Positions 36,843 through 46,214 of a stretch of 64,000 nucleotides of DNA are shown piece after piece. The number at the start of each line of letters is the position of its first letter. The first letter of the stretch is position 1. Origin of the DNA: Planctomycetaceae bacterium (GTDB lineage: Bacteria > Planctomycetota > Planctomycetia > Pirellulales > Pirellulaceae); NCBI GenBank assembly GCA_012729315.1, contig JAAYDI010000014.1, forward strand, positions 19,314 to 83,313, in the 5' to 3' direction. The position numbers were made by a program, and so were the translations under genes. A model generated the notes under the pieces. The model was given only the letters and a program-made list of their open reading frames with translations. It made no database searches and was not told where the DNA came from.

Positions 36843-37263
36843 CAGGGCGCGGGTGACGGGGCGCGGGTGACGGGGCGCGGGTGACGTGGTGCGGTCCCGG
36901 TGGCGGAGGGCAGCCAATGATCGCCAGGGCTGCAGCGCGTGGCGTTGTGCGAATTGTGTGCGGGTTGGGTGCGTTGGTCGTCCTGCTGCCCGCGCTGTGA
37001 AACGACCCGCGACATGCTGCCCCCAGATGCTGTCGGATGAGCCGTAGCGGGAAGGGGCAAGCCGGGCAGTTCGGGCAATCTGTCAATGCACTCCGGACGC
37101 CGCACATCTTGCCTGGGAATGGAGTTCCGGGTATTTACAGCCCCTGGATCCAAGGGAGCTGTCTCGACCTGAACCGCGCCACAGACGCCGTGGACGAGCG
37201 GAGAGGCCGGGGCGAGTCCCATGGAGCCAGAGACTGGACCGATTCCCACGACTCCCGAACGAA
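36843..37263. other. Intergenic region with 14-bp triplication
   Basis: 421 bases. The left end carries three tandem copies of a 14-base unit; the rest shows no gene, RNA signature or clear promoter. Confidence 0.55.
36845..36886. repeat. 14-bp tandem repeat, three perfect copies
   Basis: GGGCGCGGGTGACG at 36845-36858, 36859-36872 and 36873-36886, two bases after the stop codon of the small membrane gene. Confidence 0.92.
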
Positions 37264-38226
37264 ATGCGGCCCGCAATGAATGATGACGGCGCGAGGATGG
37301 AACGCTGCAGGCGGCGGGATGCGGCCAGCGTGCGGAGCCGGTGCGTGCTGCTGCACCTGGTGTGGGTGGCGGCCCATGTCGTGCTGGCGGGCGGCTGTGC
37401 GTCGGTGCCGCAGAATACGGTCGATGAGATGCTCAAGCCGTCGAACGAACGGCACTGGAAGGCCAACATGGCGGTCCTTCCGTATGCGCGGATCCGGGAC
37501 GATCGCGTGCAGGTCTACAACGTCCGCAACTGCACGTATCTGTCGGAGGACGAATACGTGCTCAACTACGAGGATCGTGCGTATAACCTGGACGAGGTGG
37601 AGACGCTGGATTTCATTGTTTGTCCTTTCAGTGAGGCACCGGGGCTGGCCCACACGATGCTGAGTTTTGGATTCCGGGACGGCACGTACCTGGGGATCTC
37701 GATTGAAGTGCGGCTCGAGGAAGGGGAAGTCTATTCGGCGGTCGGGGGCACGGTGCGTCAGTTTGAGATCATGTATGTGGTGGCGGACGAGCGGGATCTG
37801 ATTCAGCTGCGCACGGAGATCCGGCAGGCGGATGTCTACATTTACCGCTGCCGACTGACTCCGGACGAAGTGCGCGCGCTGCTGGTCGACATCCTCAAAC
37901 GCGTCAACACGCTCAGGAAGCGTCCGGAGTTCTACGACACGTTCATGAACAACTGCACGACGAACATCGTGGCGCACATCAATCGGGTCCGTCCGGGGGC
38001 GATCCCCTGGCATCCGGCGTCATTCCTGACCGGCTACGCGGATCGGGAGGCCTACCGTCTGGGCCTGCTGATCGACTACGGCTCTTTTGAGCAGACGAAG
38101 CGGCAGGCTCACATCACCAGTCTGGCGCATCGGTATGCCCAGCAGCCGCATTTTTCCGCGATGATCCGCAGCCAGCAGAGTCCCACGCGGCTGGCCGCCC
38201 CACTCCGCGGTGCGCGGACCCGCTGA
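37264..38226 (+). CDS. DUF4105 lipoprotein
   Basis: 320 aa from ATG 37264; ATG 37297 gives a more typical lipoprotein signal. A hydrophobic segment ends in the lipobox LAGGC (C45), so it is probably lipid-anchored in the periplasm or outer membrane. The DUF4105 (Lnb-like) core has HTMLSFGFRDGTYLGISIE, RQFEIMYVVADERDLIQLR, VYIYRCRLTPDEVR and the NCTTN motif, which resembles the catalytic Cys of Lnb-type acyl/peptidase-fold enzymes. Stand-alone gene; a GC-rich hairpin follows. Confidence 0.85.
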   Translation: MRPAMNDDGARMERCRRRDAASVRSRCVLLHLVWVAAHVVLAGGCASVPQNTVDEMLKPSNERHWKANMAVLPYARIRDDRVQVYNVRNCTYLSEDEYVLNYEDRAYNLDEVETLDFIVCPFSEAPGLAHTMLSFGFRDGTYLGISIEVRLEEGEVYSAVGGTVRQFEIMYVVADERDLIQLRTEIRQADVYIYRCRLTPDEVRALLVDILKRVNTLRKRPEFYDTFMNNCTTNIVAHINRVRPGAIPWHPASFLTGYADREAYRLGLLIDYGSFEQTKRQAHITSLAHRYAQQPHFSAMIRSQQSPTRLAAPLRGARTR

Positions 38227-38233
38227 AGCTCGC

Positions 38234-38253
38234 GGCGGGGCACCGCCCCCGCC
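38234..38253 (+). terminator. GC-rich hairpin after the DUF4105 gene
   Basis: GGCGGGG (38234-38240) pairs with CCCCGCC (38247-38253) across a six-base loop, eight bases after the stop codon. There is no T tract, so it is a weak or I-shaped terminator at best, between convergent genes. Confidence 0.3.
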
Positions 38254-38315
38254 GGACGCGATCCGGGACGCCGCGCCCCAGCGATCCCGCGCCGGTCTGG
38301 TCGGTGCCGGCCTGT

Positions 38316-41300
38316 TCAGCGGTCGGCCACCGGAGTGATCTCCCAGGCCATGGCGGAGCGCGGGGGGAAGATCAGGGTCTTGCGGAACTGGTTCGACTCT
38401 TGCGTCTGTTCCCCGGGGCCCTCCGCGGTCACGGCGGTCACCACCACGCGCGGCGTGTCGAACGCGAACGTCGTGGCGTCGCAGGACCAGACGGCTTCCA
38501 GTGGCTCGTCGCTCACGTTGACGAACATGGCCACCGCGCGCTGCGCGTGAGGCTGCTGCCAGGTGCCGGTGAGCACTGCGTCAGTGGTGACCCACCAGCT
38601 ACCGTGCCACTGCCAGTCGGCTCGCACCGTAGGCAGTTCGCGATCCAGCTGCGGTGGCCGGCACATCTCGCCGGCGTAGAAGTAGCGCCGCAGTTGCCAG
38701 CGCAGCTGCACGATCTGGCGCAGGAACGACCCGCTATCGGCCTGCTCGATCACGCGCGGATCCAGCCATCCAATCTGCTCGCCATAGACCAGCTGCTGGC
38801 CAGCCTTCATGCGCAGGGCCAGGTCCTGCGTCGGGCCACCCCGGTAGGCGCGCCCGAACATCTGGATGGCGCCACCATAAATCGCCGGAAAGGCCGGGAC
38901 CTGGCCGTCGTACTGCCAGTGCCAGGTGAGATATCCGTCGAACCATCGCAGAAAGGGCTCGGCATTGCACTCGGTGGTCAGCATGCACCCGGCCGGCATC
39001 TCCTGGCGGATCTTGTCGAGCATCTGCCAGTAGCCCTCGTTCCACCAGGCGCCGCCCCCGCGCGGGTGTCCGTGGTGCGGATCCATGCACAGCGCAGGGG
39101 GGGCGGCCGCGATCTGGTCGATGTAGACCCCCGCCACGCGATGCTCTGTGAACAGCCGCGCCAGGATCGCACGCACCTGATCCTGCCACAGGGCAGTGGT
39201 CGGACACATGACCGCCAGCCGGACACTGCTCCCGTCTTGCTCTTTGCTCCCGTACACCTCGGTGAACGGTTCCCCCGTGTCTTTCTTCGCGGTGGCCGGC
39301 AGCGCCCGCTGCGTGAACTCGAAGTCCTCCAGCCCCCGGTCCCGCGTGTCCCACAGCCGGCCGTTGATGTAGGGCATCACGTAGACCTGGGATTCCTGGA
39401 GACGCGCAACGCCGGCGGTGAATCCGGGTGTGGTGGGGAAGTAATGGGGATAGTCGTTGTCGAACGGATTGAGATGCCAGTTGTACCAGTGAAAACCGGC
39501 CGGCACGCCGAGATACTTCGCGAACGCGATCACCGGCTCGACACACCGCTGCGCCTCGCCGCCCGTCTGGGCCCAGACGCACAGCTCGCGCATCCACAGC
39601 GGCGTGTCGTCCCGTCCGGACGTGGACAGGGTCGGGAACCAGCGCGCTTCGGCGCGCACCCAGCGACGGTAGATCTGCGCGGCGTCGAACCAGTCTCCGG
39701 AGAAGGCCTGCCAGATCCCCACGCCGCTCAACGCGAACCGGTTGCCCGGCTGCTGTAACTCGGGCACAGGGTGATCGGCCACCAGCATTACCGTCCCGGC
39801 TTGCGGGTCGGAGTTAGCCGATAAGTCCTTTGCGCTCCCCAGCGGATCATGCAGCGCCCAATAGAGCCCACGGCCGGCGGCCTGGTCGTACGCGGCCATG
39901 AACTGCATCGCGTTCCAGCCGTTGGGATAGAGACCGCCGAACGTAAACGCCTCGCGCCAGGCGTTGCGCTGCAGCTCGCCCGGACCGCGGGGAAAGAGCA
40001 GCACCGGTGTGTCGCCAGGCGCGACCAGCCGCAGCTGGGGAAACGCCACGTGCGAGAGCGACCAGGGTGCCTGCTGACCGGCCGCTTCCAGCGTCCACCG
40101 GATCGCATGCTCCGCTGGATCCGCCACCGCGCGGACGACCACCGTCAACGCCCCCGTGTCCGCCTCAGCCGACTGCTGCCAGCGCATCTCCAATTGCCGG
40201 TCGCCGGTCGCCTCGAGCGACACCTGGTCCCAGCCTCGGTCCGCCACCACCATCCGCTGCTGGCCGCTGTCGGCATTGTGTAGCGTGATGCGGAACAGGG
40301 GCGCGGGGACTGCCGGAGCATGCTCGTGCCCCGACCGGATGTCGAAGAGACTCTGCAACCGCACCCCCCCCTCGGTCTGCTGCACCGCCAGCTGCAGGTC
40401 GCCGGCCGACAGGTATTTCCAGTCATCGGGCAGATGCCCCTGCAGCACCGCCAGCGCGGCGTCAAAGCGACCCGCCATCTCCAGCCGCGCGGCCCAGGCT
40501 ACGTGCCGTGCAGCGTCGGCAGTCTCCGCGCCATCACGCAAGGACGCGCGCGCCGCCGCGATCGCGCGATGCACCGGTTCCGGACTCAAGACGGCCGTCA
40601 CAGTGCCTGGAAACCGCTCCTGCCACGAACGGATCGCGCTGCCCGGCTGTTTGTCCGTGCCCAGCCACAGCCAGGCAGAATACGTTCGCTGCCGGTCGTG
40701 CCAAGGATGCCAGGCGCGATCGCCGTCCGCATGCAGATACGTGCCGTAGCCGCCGCGGCCGTCGTACACCAGCACCCGCCCGCACCCGAACATCCCAATG
40801 CCGTGCCCCTGATCCACAATCCCGGCCCAGTTCTGGAACCGGTGACTGCTGTTGTCGCCCGACAGAACGCCTTCCGTGGCCAGGTCGTCCCCCACATAGT
40901 GGTCGAAATCGCGGCCCGGATAGATGAGCTCCAGGAAGTGCACTTCGTTCCAGTCGGCAGGATCGTCCTGCACGACCGCCGCTGTCACGAACACCAGCGG
41001 CCACTCGTGGAAGTAGTGCCAGTGGTACACTGCCCGCGGACGCGAAGGCGGTTGTGTGCCATCGGCCTGCTTGTAGGCGGCCTGCGCTCGCACCACGCTG
41101 CAGATCGGTCCGGAACTGATCAGCTCCACCCGCGCCTGCTGGTCGTGACGCAGCATGAATCCACCCAACTGGCTGTGGTAGACTCGATCGTTCCAGGAGA
41201 ACTCTGCAAACTCCTTGCCGCTCACTGGAAACTGGAACCGGCAGGGGAGTCCGCCCATGACGCCTGCCCGGTGCTCGGCAACAAATCCGGCCCGCGCGAC

Positions 41301-41720
41301 CGTCCCGTCAAACGCAGCCTCGGCAGCGCCGGACCCGTTGTCCTGGGTCAGCCGGACGGAGGTCGGCGTCGTCCCGGCGGGAAACTGCAGCAACACGAGG
41401 CCGCCCACAGAACCGGCTTCCGCCGTCGGTGCCAGGACCGACGCGGGGTCCGGAACGAACTGGGCCCGCACCGGCTGCTCGTCCGGCAGCGTCACGGCCT
41501 GCAATGCCACGGGCCGGGCGCTGTTGTCCGCGGAGAGCATGTCCGCGGAGAGCAGACAGCCGGCCGAATCGACGCGCGCGATCACCAGCTCCGTGTGGGG
41601 TGTCTGTAACAGCCGTAACGCGACCGGCTCTGCAGCCAGCACGACCGCTGGTGCACTGGCCCACACCCACAACCACAACCAAGAAGCCACCCAAGCCCGC
41701 CAACCGGTTGACAGTGCCAT
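38316..41720 (-). CDS. Secreted 1134-aa protein, DUF6259-like (glycoside hydrolase-like)
   Basis: Signal peptide WLWLWVWASAPAVVLA (about 13-29). A large beta-sandwich N-terminal half is followed by a TIM-barrel-like part with WYNWHLNPFDNDYPHYFPTT, YVMPYINGRLW, VYIDQIAAAPP and TTECNAEPFLRWFDGYLTWHW, in which Asp and Glu residues at strand ends could be catalytic. This matches DUF6259-type proteins, taken to be glycosidase-like enzymes of polysaccharide breakdown. A 15-bp duplication within the gene (41525-41554) encodes the repeated LSADM/LSADN near residues 57-66. Probably a single-gene unit. Confidence 0.75.
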   Translation of the reverse strand: MALSTGWRAWVASWLWLWVWASAPAVVLAAEPVALRLLQTPHTELVIARVDSAGCLLSADMLSADNSARPVALQAVTLPDEQPVRAQFVPDPASVLAPTAEAGSVGGLVLLQFPAGTTPTSVRLTQDNGSGAAEAAFDGTVARAGFVAEHRAGVMGGLPCRFQFPVSGKEFAEFSWNDRVYHSQLGGFMLRHDQQARVELISSGPICSVVRAQAAYKQADGTQPPSRPRAVYHWHYFHEWPLVFVTAAVVQDDPADWNEVHFLELIYPGRDFDHYVGDDLATEGVLSGDNSSHRFQNWAGIVDQGHGIGMFGCGRVLVYDGRGGYGTYLHADGDRAWHPWHDRQRTYSAWLWLGTDKQPGSAIRSWQERFPGTVTAVLSPEPVHRAIAAARASLRDGAETADAARHVAWAARLEMAGRFDAALAVLQGHLPDDWKYLSAGDLQLAVQQTEGGVRLQSLFDIRSGHEHAPAVPAPLFRITLHNADSGQQRMVVADRGWDQVSLEATGDRQLEMRWQQSAEADTGALTVVVRAVADPAEHAIRWTLEAAGQQAPWSLSHVAFPQLRLVAPGDTPVLLFPRGPGELQRNAWREAFTFGGLYPNGWNAMQFMAAYDQAAGRGLYWALHDPLGSAKDLSANSDPQAGTVMLVADHPVPELQQPGNRFALSGVGIWQAFSGDWFDAAQIYRRWVRAEARWFPTLSTSGRDDTPLWMRELCVWAQTGGEAQRCVEPVIAFAKYLGVPAGFHWYNWHLNPFDNDYPHYFPTTPGFTAGVARLQESQVYVMPYINGRLWDTRDRGLEDFEFTQRALPATAKKDTGEPFTEVYGSKEQDGSSVRLAVMCPTTALWQDQVRAILARLFTEHRVAGVYIDQIAAAPPALCMDPHHGHPRGGGAWWNEGYWQMLDKIRQEMPAGCMLTTECNAEPFLRWFDGYLTWHWQYDGQVPAFPAIYGGAIQMFGRAYRGGPTQDLALRMKAGQQLVYGEQIGWLDPRVIEQADSGSFLRQIVQLRWQLRRYFYAGEMCRPPQLDRELPTVRADWQWHGSWWVTTDAVLTGTWQQPHAQRAVAMFVNVSDEPLEAVWSCDATTFAFDTPRVVVTAVTAEGPGEQTQESNQFRKTLIFPPRSAMAWEITPVADR
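41525..41554. repeat. 15-bp perfect tandem duplication inside a gene
   Basis: TGTCCGCGGAGAGCA at 41525-41539 and 41540-41554, in frame in the DUF6259-like gene, producing a doubled five-residue peptide. Confidence 0.9.
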
Positions 41721-42242
41721 GCGTTACGTTCTCCCCATCTGCCGGGTCCAGACCAGCAGCTCGAGTCCGCTGGCTTGAACCACACGCGTGCGATACGTTT
41801 TGCCCACCCCCGGCCGCCGGGACTGGATACGCCTGCTATTTGACGCCACGGGACGGGGCAGGGCAACCGCCGCCGCATATACTCACCCACTATTGTGCAA
41901 GACAAGACCCCGGCGATCGTGGGGGTGTCGGTTCGGGGGAGGGAAATTTGTCCTTTTTTTTATTTTTCCGGCCCGCTTTTGGATGAGAAATGCGATGGAC
42001 CATAGTAGAGGCATGGGACGCGGCGAGATACGCCCTGTCGTGGACGTCTCGCCCCAGCAGGGCTCTGAGCATTGCGAGTGGATTCGGCAACTGCGGTGCC
42101 CTGGGGTCTACATGTGTGGGGCAGACGCTCACGCCTCTTGAGCGACGCGAAACCCAGGGCACCCAGTTTCCGATTCCACCTCGGCTGGCCGTTGGCCAGT
42201 GTGGCGGTGTGATCCGCCTCGTGCGAGGGAAAGGAGCCTCCG
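41721..42242. other. Divergent intergenic region with T-rich tract and structured leader
   Basis: 522 bases between the minus-strand DUF6259 gene and the plus-strand regulator. A T8-A-T5 tract lies near 41954-41967; the region 42095-42242 has several strong inverted repeats described separately. A possible weak promoter is TTGGAT with CATAGT near 41980-42006. Confidence 0.55.
42095..42163 (+). promoter_or_regulatory. Candidate multi-branched structured leader
   Basis: An 11-bp perfect inverted repeat, GGTGCCCTGGG (42095-42105) and CCCAGGGCACC (42153-42163), encloses two further stems: GTCT/AGAC (42106-42109 with 42123-42126) and GCTCA/TGAGC (42127-42131 with 42139-42143). Together they would fold into a three-way junction, the shape of many riboswitches. 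It is followed by hairpins CTGGCC/GGCCAG (42185-42199) and GGCGG/CCGCC (42203-42218), then the ribosome-binding site AAAGGAG (42230-42236). No known riboswitch consensus is recognised. Confidence 0.4.
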
Positions 42243-42938
42243 GTGCGCGCCGCCTCTGTGGTAGGACGCCATGTGCGCGTCCTGCAGATTCTTCGTCAGC
42301 TGCAGTCGGGCCAGAGTTTCACGGTTCAGGAGTTGGCTGGGCGACTCGCCGTCTGCCGCCGCACAGTGTTTCGCGACTTGAGCCTGTTGCGCGACGCGGG
42401 CGTGAGTCTGGTCTTCGACGCGCAGCGGGCCTGCTACCGGCTCGCCGCTCGCGATGACCTGCTCCAGGCGCCCGACCTGGACGCGGACGAGTTGACGATG
42501 CTGGTCACCGCTGTTCATCTGTCCGTGCTGCAGGGCATACCCGGTTGTCGCGATCTGCTGCGGCAGACCACGAACAAGCTGCTGGCGCTCTCGCCGTTCC
42601 ACGTGCGGCACAGCGTCGCGCGGCTGGCCGACGCCTGCACGGTCGACACGCCGGCCCGGGACTACTCGCCCCGCACCACTTGCGTGATGCATCAGATCCT
42701 GCTGGCGCTGCACCAGCGGCGGGTGCTCCGCATCCGCTTGAACGCTACATATCCGGAGGGCCCACTCGACACCAGCCTGGCCACGTACCAGGTACTGGCG
42801 AACACCAGCGCCTGGCAGGTCACCGGCCGCTCCTCGCATCATCGCGCCGTGATGACGCTCGATCCCCGGCAGGTCACACAGGCAGACATCACTGACGAAG
42901 TCTACGCCATCCCCCGTGGCTACCGGACGAGTGGGTGA
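42243..42938 (+). CDS. HTH transcriptional regulator with divergent WYL-type region
   Basis: 231 aa from GTG 42243, six bases after AAAGGAG. The N-terminal helix-turn-helix VQELAGRLAVCRRTVFRDLSLLRDAGV (about 27-53) is the HTH_11/DeoR-like type found in WYL regulators; then a helical linker and a beta-rich C-terminus, in which the canonical WYL motif is not obvious. A cytosolic DNA-binding regulator sensing an unknown ligand. Preceded by an unusually structured 5' region. No target gene is adjacent on the same strand. Confidence 0.78.
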   Translation: MRAASVVGRHVRVLQILRQLQSGQSFTVQELAGRLAVCRRTVFRDLSLLRDAGVSLVFDAQRACYRLAARDDLLQAPDLDADELTMLVTAVHLSVLQGIPGCRDLLRQTTNKLLALSPFHVRHSVARLADACTVDTPARDYSPRTTCVMHQILLALHQRRVLRIRLNATYPEGPLDTSLATYQVLANTSAWQVTGRSSHHRAVMTLDPRQVTQADITDEVYAIPRGYRTSG

Positions 42939-43043
42939 GGTCGGCACGTGAGGCGGCAACCACCAGCGGGAACGCACGCAGCAGCGCCCGGGCACCGGCC
43001 GCCCACTGGCTAACTGCTGCGCTGCTGGCCGTCACGCAGACCT

Positions 43044-43712
43044 TCAGCCGACCAGTATGCTCACCGTCGGCGAACGCAACCCGTCCAGGTCAATGGTGTG
43101 GACGTTGACGAATCCGGCCGGTGCGGAACCGAGTGAGATGATAAGCTCGAACATTCCGAAGCGGTCCACCTTGGCGGTGTGTCCCTGCAGCAGACTCCCA
43201 AAGTACACCGTCAAACCCTTGACCGGCTTGTCATCCAGCACGCGGCCACTGAAACGCCATAAGTCACCCTGACACTCGGCCGCAAATTCCGTGATGACCG
43301 GTGGCATCAGCGGTTGGGTTGATCCAGTCGGAGGACCCGACGGCAGTCCCGCGGGGGTCGTACCGGTGGTCCCCGCCACGGGCTGAAGTGGACCGTAGAC
43401 AGGCAACGTGGTGGGGGTCGCTACCATGGTCGCGTCCGCCCCCGGTGCCGCAGCGTCCGGCGCGGTTGAGGCAAGCTCGCCAGTGGCTGATGCCGGATCG
43501 GCCAGGACTGGGGACTCGGGCGCCACCGGGATGCCGTCGATTCCAGACGTCGGCGCGGCAGGCATCGCCGACGTCGGAACCGCCAGATCGGCCAGACCCG
43601 ACAGAACGACACGCGATTCGAGCGACTCGAGGTGCAGCGAACGCGTGGGACGACGCGAGGTATTGCGCCGCTGCAACACACGACCGTTCCAGAAAGTTGG
43701 CTGGTGCGACAT
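43044..43712 (-). CDS. LEPR-XLL-motif protein with short Ala/Pro/Thr linker
   Basis: 222 aa. Near the N-terminus LESLESRVVLS (28-38) is a variant of the LEPR-XLL motif that marks secreted giant surface proteins in Planctomycetota. An Ala/Pro/Thr/Gly-rich linker (about 45-140) then leads to one beta-sandwich domain, GRVLDDKPVKGLTVYFG and MFELIISLGSAPAGFVNVHTIDLDG, like a single Ig/cadherin-like repeat. This is far smaller than usual for the class. Probably secreted. The upstream gene is the downstream end of the kinase unit, read in the same direction. Confidence 0.75.
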   Translation of the reverse strand: MSHQPTFWNGRVLQRRNTSRRPTRSLHLESLESRVVLSGLADLAVPTSAMPAAPTSGIDGIPVAPESPVLADPASATGELASTAPDAAAPGADATMVATPTTLPVYGPLQPVAGTTGTTPAGLPSGPPTGSTQPLMPPVITEFAAECQGDLWRFSGRVLDDKPVKGLTVYFGSLLQGHTAKVDRFGMFELIISLGSAPAGFVNVHTIDLDGLRSPTVSILVG

Positions 43713-43994
43713 GACAGGGTTCTCCTATTTCGCTATCTCAACAATCCCTTGAAACGGGCCTTGTGTCAAATGTCTCTGGCAATACTGGCAATTTGGTTCT
43801 CGGGTATGGGACGGTTGTGACGTGGGGTGCTTCAGCGGACTGGGGCCGGACCGGCGGGTGCCGCCGGGTGAGGAGTGGCGGGCGTGGCCACGGCCGTCCG
43901 GCGGTGGATCTGTGCGTCCGTTCAGGTAGCAGGGGGGCGACGTGGAACAGGACGAGGCGCGCCAAGAGGTGCAGAGGCGTGCTGAGTGGTCGTA

Positions 43995-46214
43995 CTATCG
44001 GACGAGCAGCGGAGGAAAGCGGTTGGGAAGTGGCAGACGCATATCCCGCGTCAGGGCGACGGACGTGGCCGCGGGATACTCAGCGATCCGGCTGCGGATG
44101 GCCTCGTCGAACTCGGTCATCTGGAGGATCTTCTGGCGGTCGAATCCCAGATCGATGGCCTGTTGGAGCGCATCGATGATGTGCGCCGGGGCGTCCGGTC
44201 CGTGGTCGTGTTGCAGGCGGATTCCGGCGGCATCGATCAACAGCGCGCTGTGTACCGGGCCGAGCGCAATGGCGCGTTCGATATCCTGGATCGCCCGTTG
44301 GCCGTAGGACACGTCATCATCTGTGGACCCGTTGTCGCAGCGAGCGTAGGTGAGCGCGCGGTTATGGTATGCGGTCGAGCAACATGGATCGAGTTCCAGC
44401 GCGTGCGTCAGGTACTCGGCGGCCGCTTCGAGCATATTCCGATTGCGCCGGTTGTAGCCGCGGTTGTTCCAGACGGCGACGCATTCCCAGCGATAGGTAT
44501 CGACGGCTTCCGCGTAGAGTTGTTCGGCCTTGAGATCAAGGCCGGACAGATCGTAGGCGTAGCCGAGCCAGGCCACGGTGACTCCCTGCGGGTGGATGCG
44601 GCACGTGGCGACGAGATCATGGATGGCCTGCGTGTAGTCCCCGGTGGCGACGAGTGCCTGACCGCGGGCGAACAGTGGTTCCCAGGCGTCGGGGCGAGCC
44701 CGGTGTGCGCGGGTGAAGTGGGTGATGGCTGTGCCCCACTGCTGCGCGCGAAATGCCTGGACGCCGGCATCGTACTCGCGCACGTCCGTCGGCACGCGCG
44801 CGGCGATGTTGGCGGCGGCGATGCCGCTGAGCAGGCCGGCGGCCACGATGCCGGCGCCGAGCAGGAACCGGCGGCGGCGGGCCCAGTGCCGAAGTCTGGC
44901 ACGCGGGGAGAAGTGCTGACGCAGGGCATCCGCCAGATCCGCGGCCGTTGCCGGCCGCTGCCCCTGCTGCAGGGCCAGACACTGGTGGATCACGTTTTCC
45001 AGCTGGACTGGGACCTGGGGATTCAGCGTGCGCACGGCGGGAGCGCCTGCCCGCTGACGCTCAAGCAGATGTGCGGCAGCCTCCGCCGGCGTCGCGCCCG
45101 GCACGCGATCGCCGAAGGGGAGATGGCCGGTGAGCATTTCGTGCAGGATCACGCCGAGCGAGAACAGGTCGGAGCGCGGGTCGCCGTCGGCGTCCTGCAC
45201 GGCGTCTTCCACGATCATGCACTGCAGTTGTTCGGGGGACATGTAGGGGAGTGTGCCGCCGACGAAGGTGTGTTCCAGCTGGATGTCGCTCGACAAATTG
45301 AAATCCATCAAGAGCGGGCAACCGGACGGGGTCAGCAGCACATTGGATGGTTTGAGATCGCGGTGGCAGATGCCCGCCTCGTGAGTGTGCTGCAGCGCCT
45401 CCGCCAGCTGGATGGCCAGATGCACGATGCCGTCGACGTACGTGCCGCGCTGCAGGCAGGGATCGGGCTCCGCATAGTTGTCAGGCACGGCTTGCGGCAG
45501 CGCTTCGCCGATGGCGATCTCCTGGATCAATCGGGCGCGGGGGGGTGGATCGCCCTCCGCGAACGCCACATCCAGCACGTCGAGCAGTGTGGCACTGCCC
45601 AGGTATGGCATGCAGACGGCCGTCATGTGCGTCACCGGATCTTCGGTGACCGAATGCACGGGCACGATGTTGCGATGCCCGAGCCGTCCCTGGGTCTCGG
45701 CTTCCCCGGTGCCGAACTCCGCCACCTTGACGACAACCAGCCGGTTTCCCAAGGCCGGCTGGCGGGCCAGATACACGTGGGCGAACGCGCCGCGGCCGAG
45801 CTCGCGCAGCAGTTGAAAACCCAGGAACTCGCTGCCGGCCGCCGGCCAGTCCACCGACCCCATATCCAGATCGGTCGTCAGGCAGTGGTCCTCGGCATCG
45901 CATTCGTGGATGGCCAGCAGCCGGCCGAGCGAACGGCGGCAGGACGGGAACCGGTCACAGAAGGCTTCGAGCGACACGGTCTCGCCCGCTTCCTTGCGCA
46001 GGCAGTATTCCTCGTAGGCCAGATCGAGCAGCAGGCTCTGCCGCTGCCGCAGGTGCGGATGCTGCGCCAGCACCTCCGCCGTGTCCGGACGAAGTCCCGC
46101 ACGCCAGGTGTGGATCACCTGGGCCACCAGCGATTCGGTCGAGGAAGGTGGGGGCATGTGCATGTCGTCCCCGCCCGCTCCACGCACCTGATCCACCCGT
46201 CGCGTGCGGCTCAT
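43995..46214 (-). CDS. Hanks-type Ser/Thr protein kinase with TPR sensor domain
   Basis: 739 aa. Kinase domain at about 132-440: RGAFAHVYLA glycine loop, K163 in VVKVA, HRDLKPSN (284-291), then MDFNLS in place of the DFG motif (N306). APE equivalent SPEQ is present. A transmembrane helix (449-470) leads to about 270 residues of TPR-like helical repeats on the other side. A membrane receptor kinase; the changed DFG may lower metal affinity. The ATG overlaps the stop of the ECF sigma gene by four bases, so the pair is co-translated and likely functionally linked. Confidence 0.9.
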   Translation of the reverse strand: MSRTRRVDQVRGAGGDDMHMPPPSSTESLVAQVIHTWRAGLRPDTAEVLAQHPHLRQRQSLLLDLAYEEYCLRKEAGETVSLEAFCDRFPSCRRSLGRLLAIHECDAEDHCLTTDLDMGSVDWPAAGSEFLGFQLLRELGRGAFAHVYLARQPALGNRLVVVKVAEFGTGEAETQGRLGHRNIVPVHSVTEDPVTHMTAVCMPYLGSATLLDVLDVAFAEGDPPPRARLIQEIAIGEALPQAVPDNYAEPDPCLQRGTYVDGIVHLAIQLAEALQHTHEAGICHRDLKPSNVLLTPSGCPLLMDFNLSSDIQLEHTFVGGTLPYMSPEQLQCMIVEDAVQDADGDPRSDLFSLGVILHEMLTGHLPFGDRVPGATPAEAAAHLLERQRAGAPAVRTLNPQVPVQLENVIHQCLALQQGQRPATAADLADALRQHFSPRARLRHWARRRRFLLGAGIVAAGLLSGIAAANIAARVPTDVREYDAGVQAFRAQQWGTAITHFTRAHRARPDAWEPLFARGQALVATGDYTQAIHDLVATCRIHPQGVTVAWLGYAYDLSGLDLKAEQLYAEAVDTYRWECVAVWNNRGYNRRNRNMLEAAAEYLTHALELDPCCSTAYHNRALTYARCDNGSTDDDVSYGQRAIQDIERAIALGPVHSALLIDAAGIRLQHDHGPDAPAHIIDALQQAIDLGFDRQKILQMTEFDEAIRSRIAEYPAATSVALTRDMRLPLPNRFPPLLVR

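Noticed and set aside
41948..41970. T-rich tract as a terminator
   Set aside because: The only upstream stem (CCCC/GGGG near 41907-41927) is more than 25 bases away, and no gene reads into it from the left on the plus strand.
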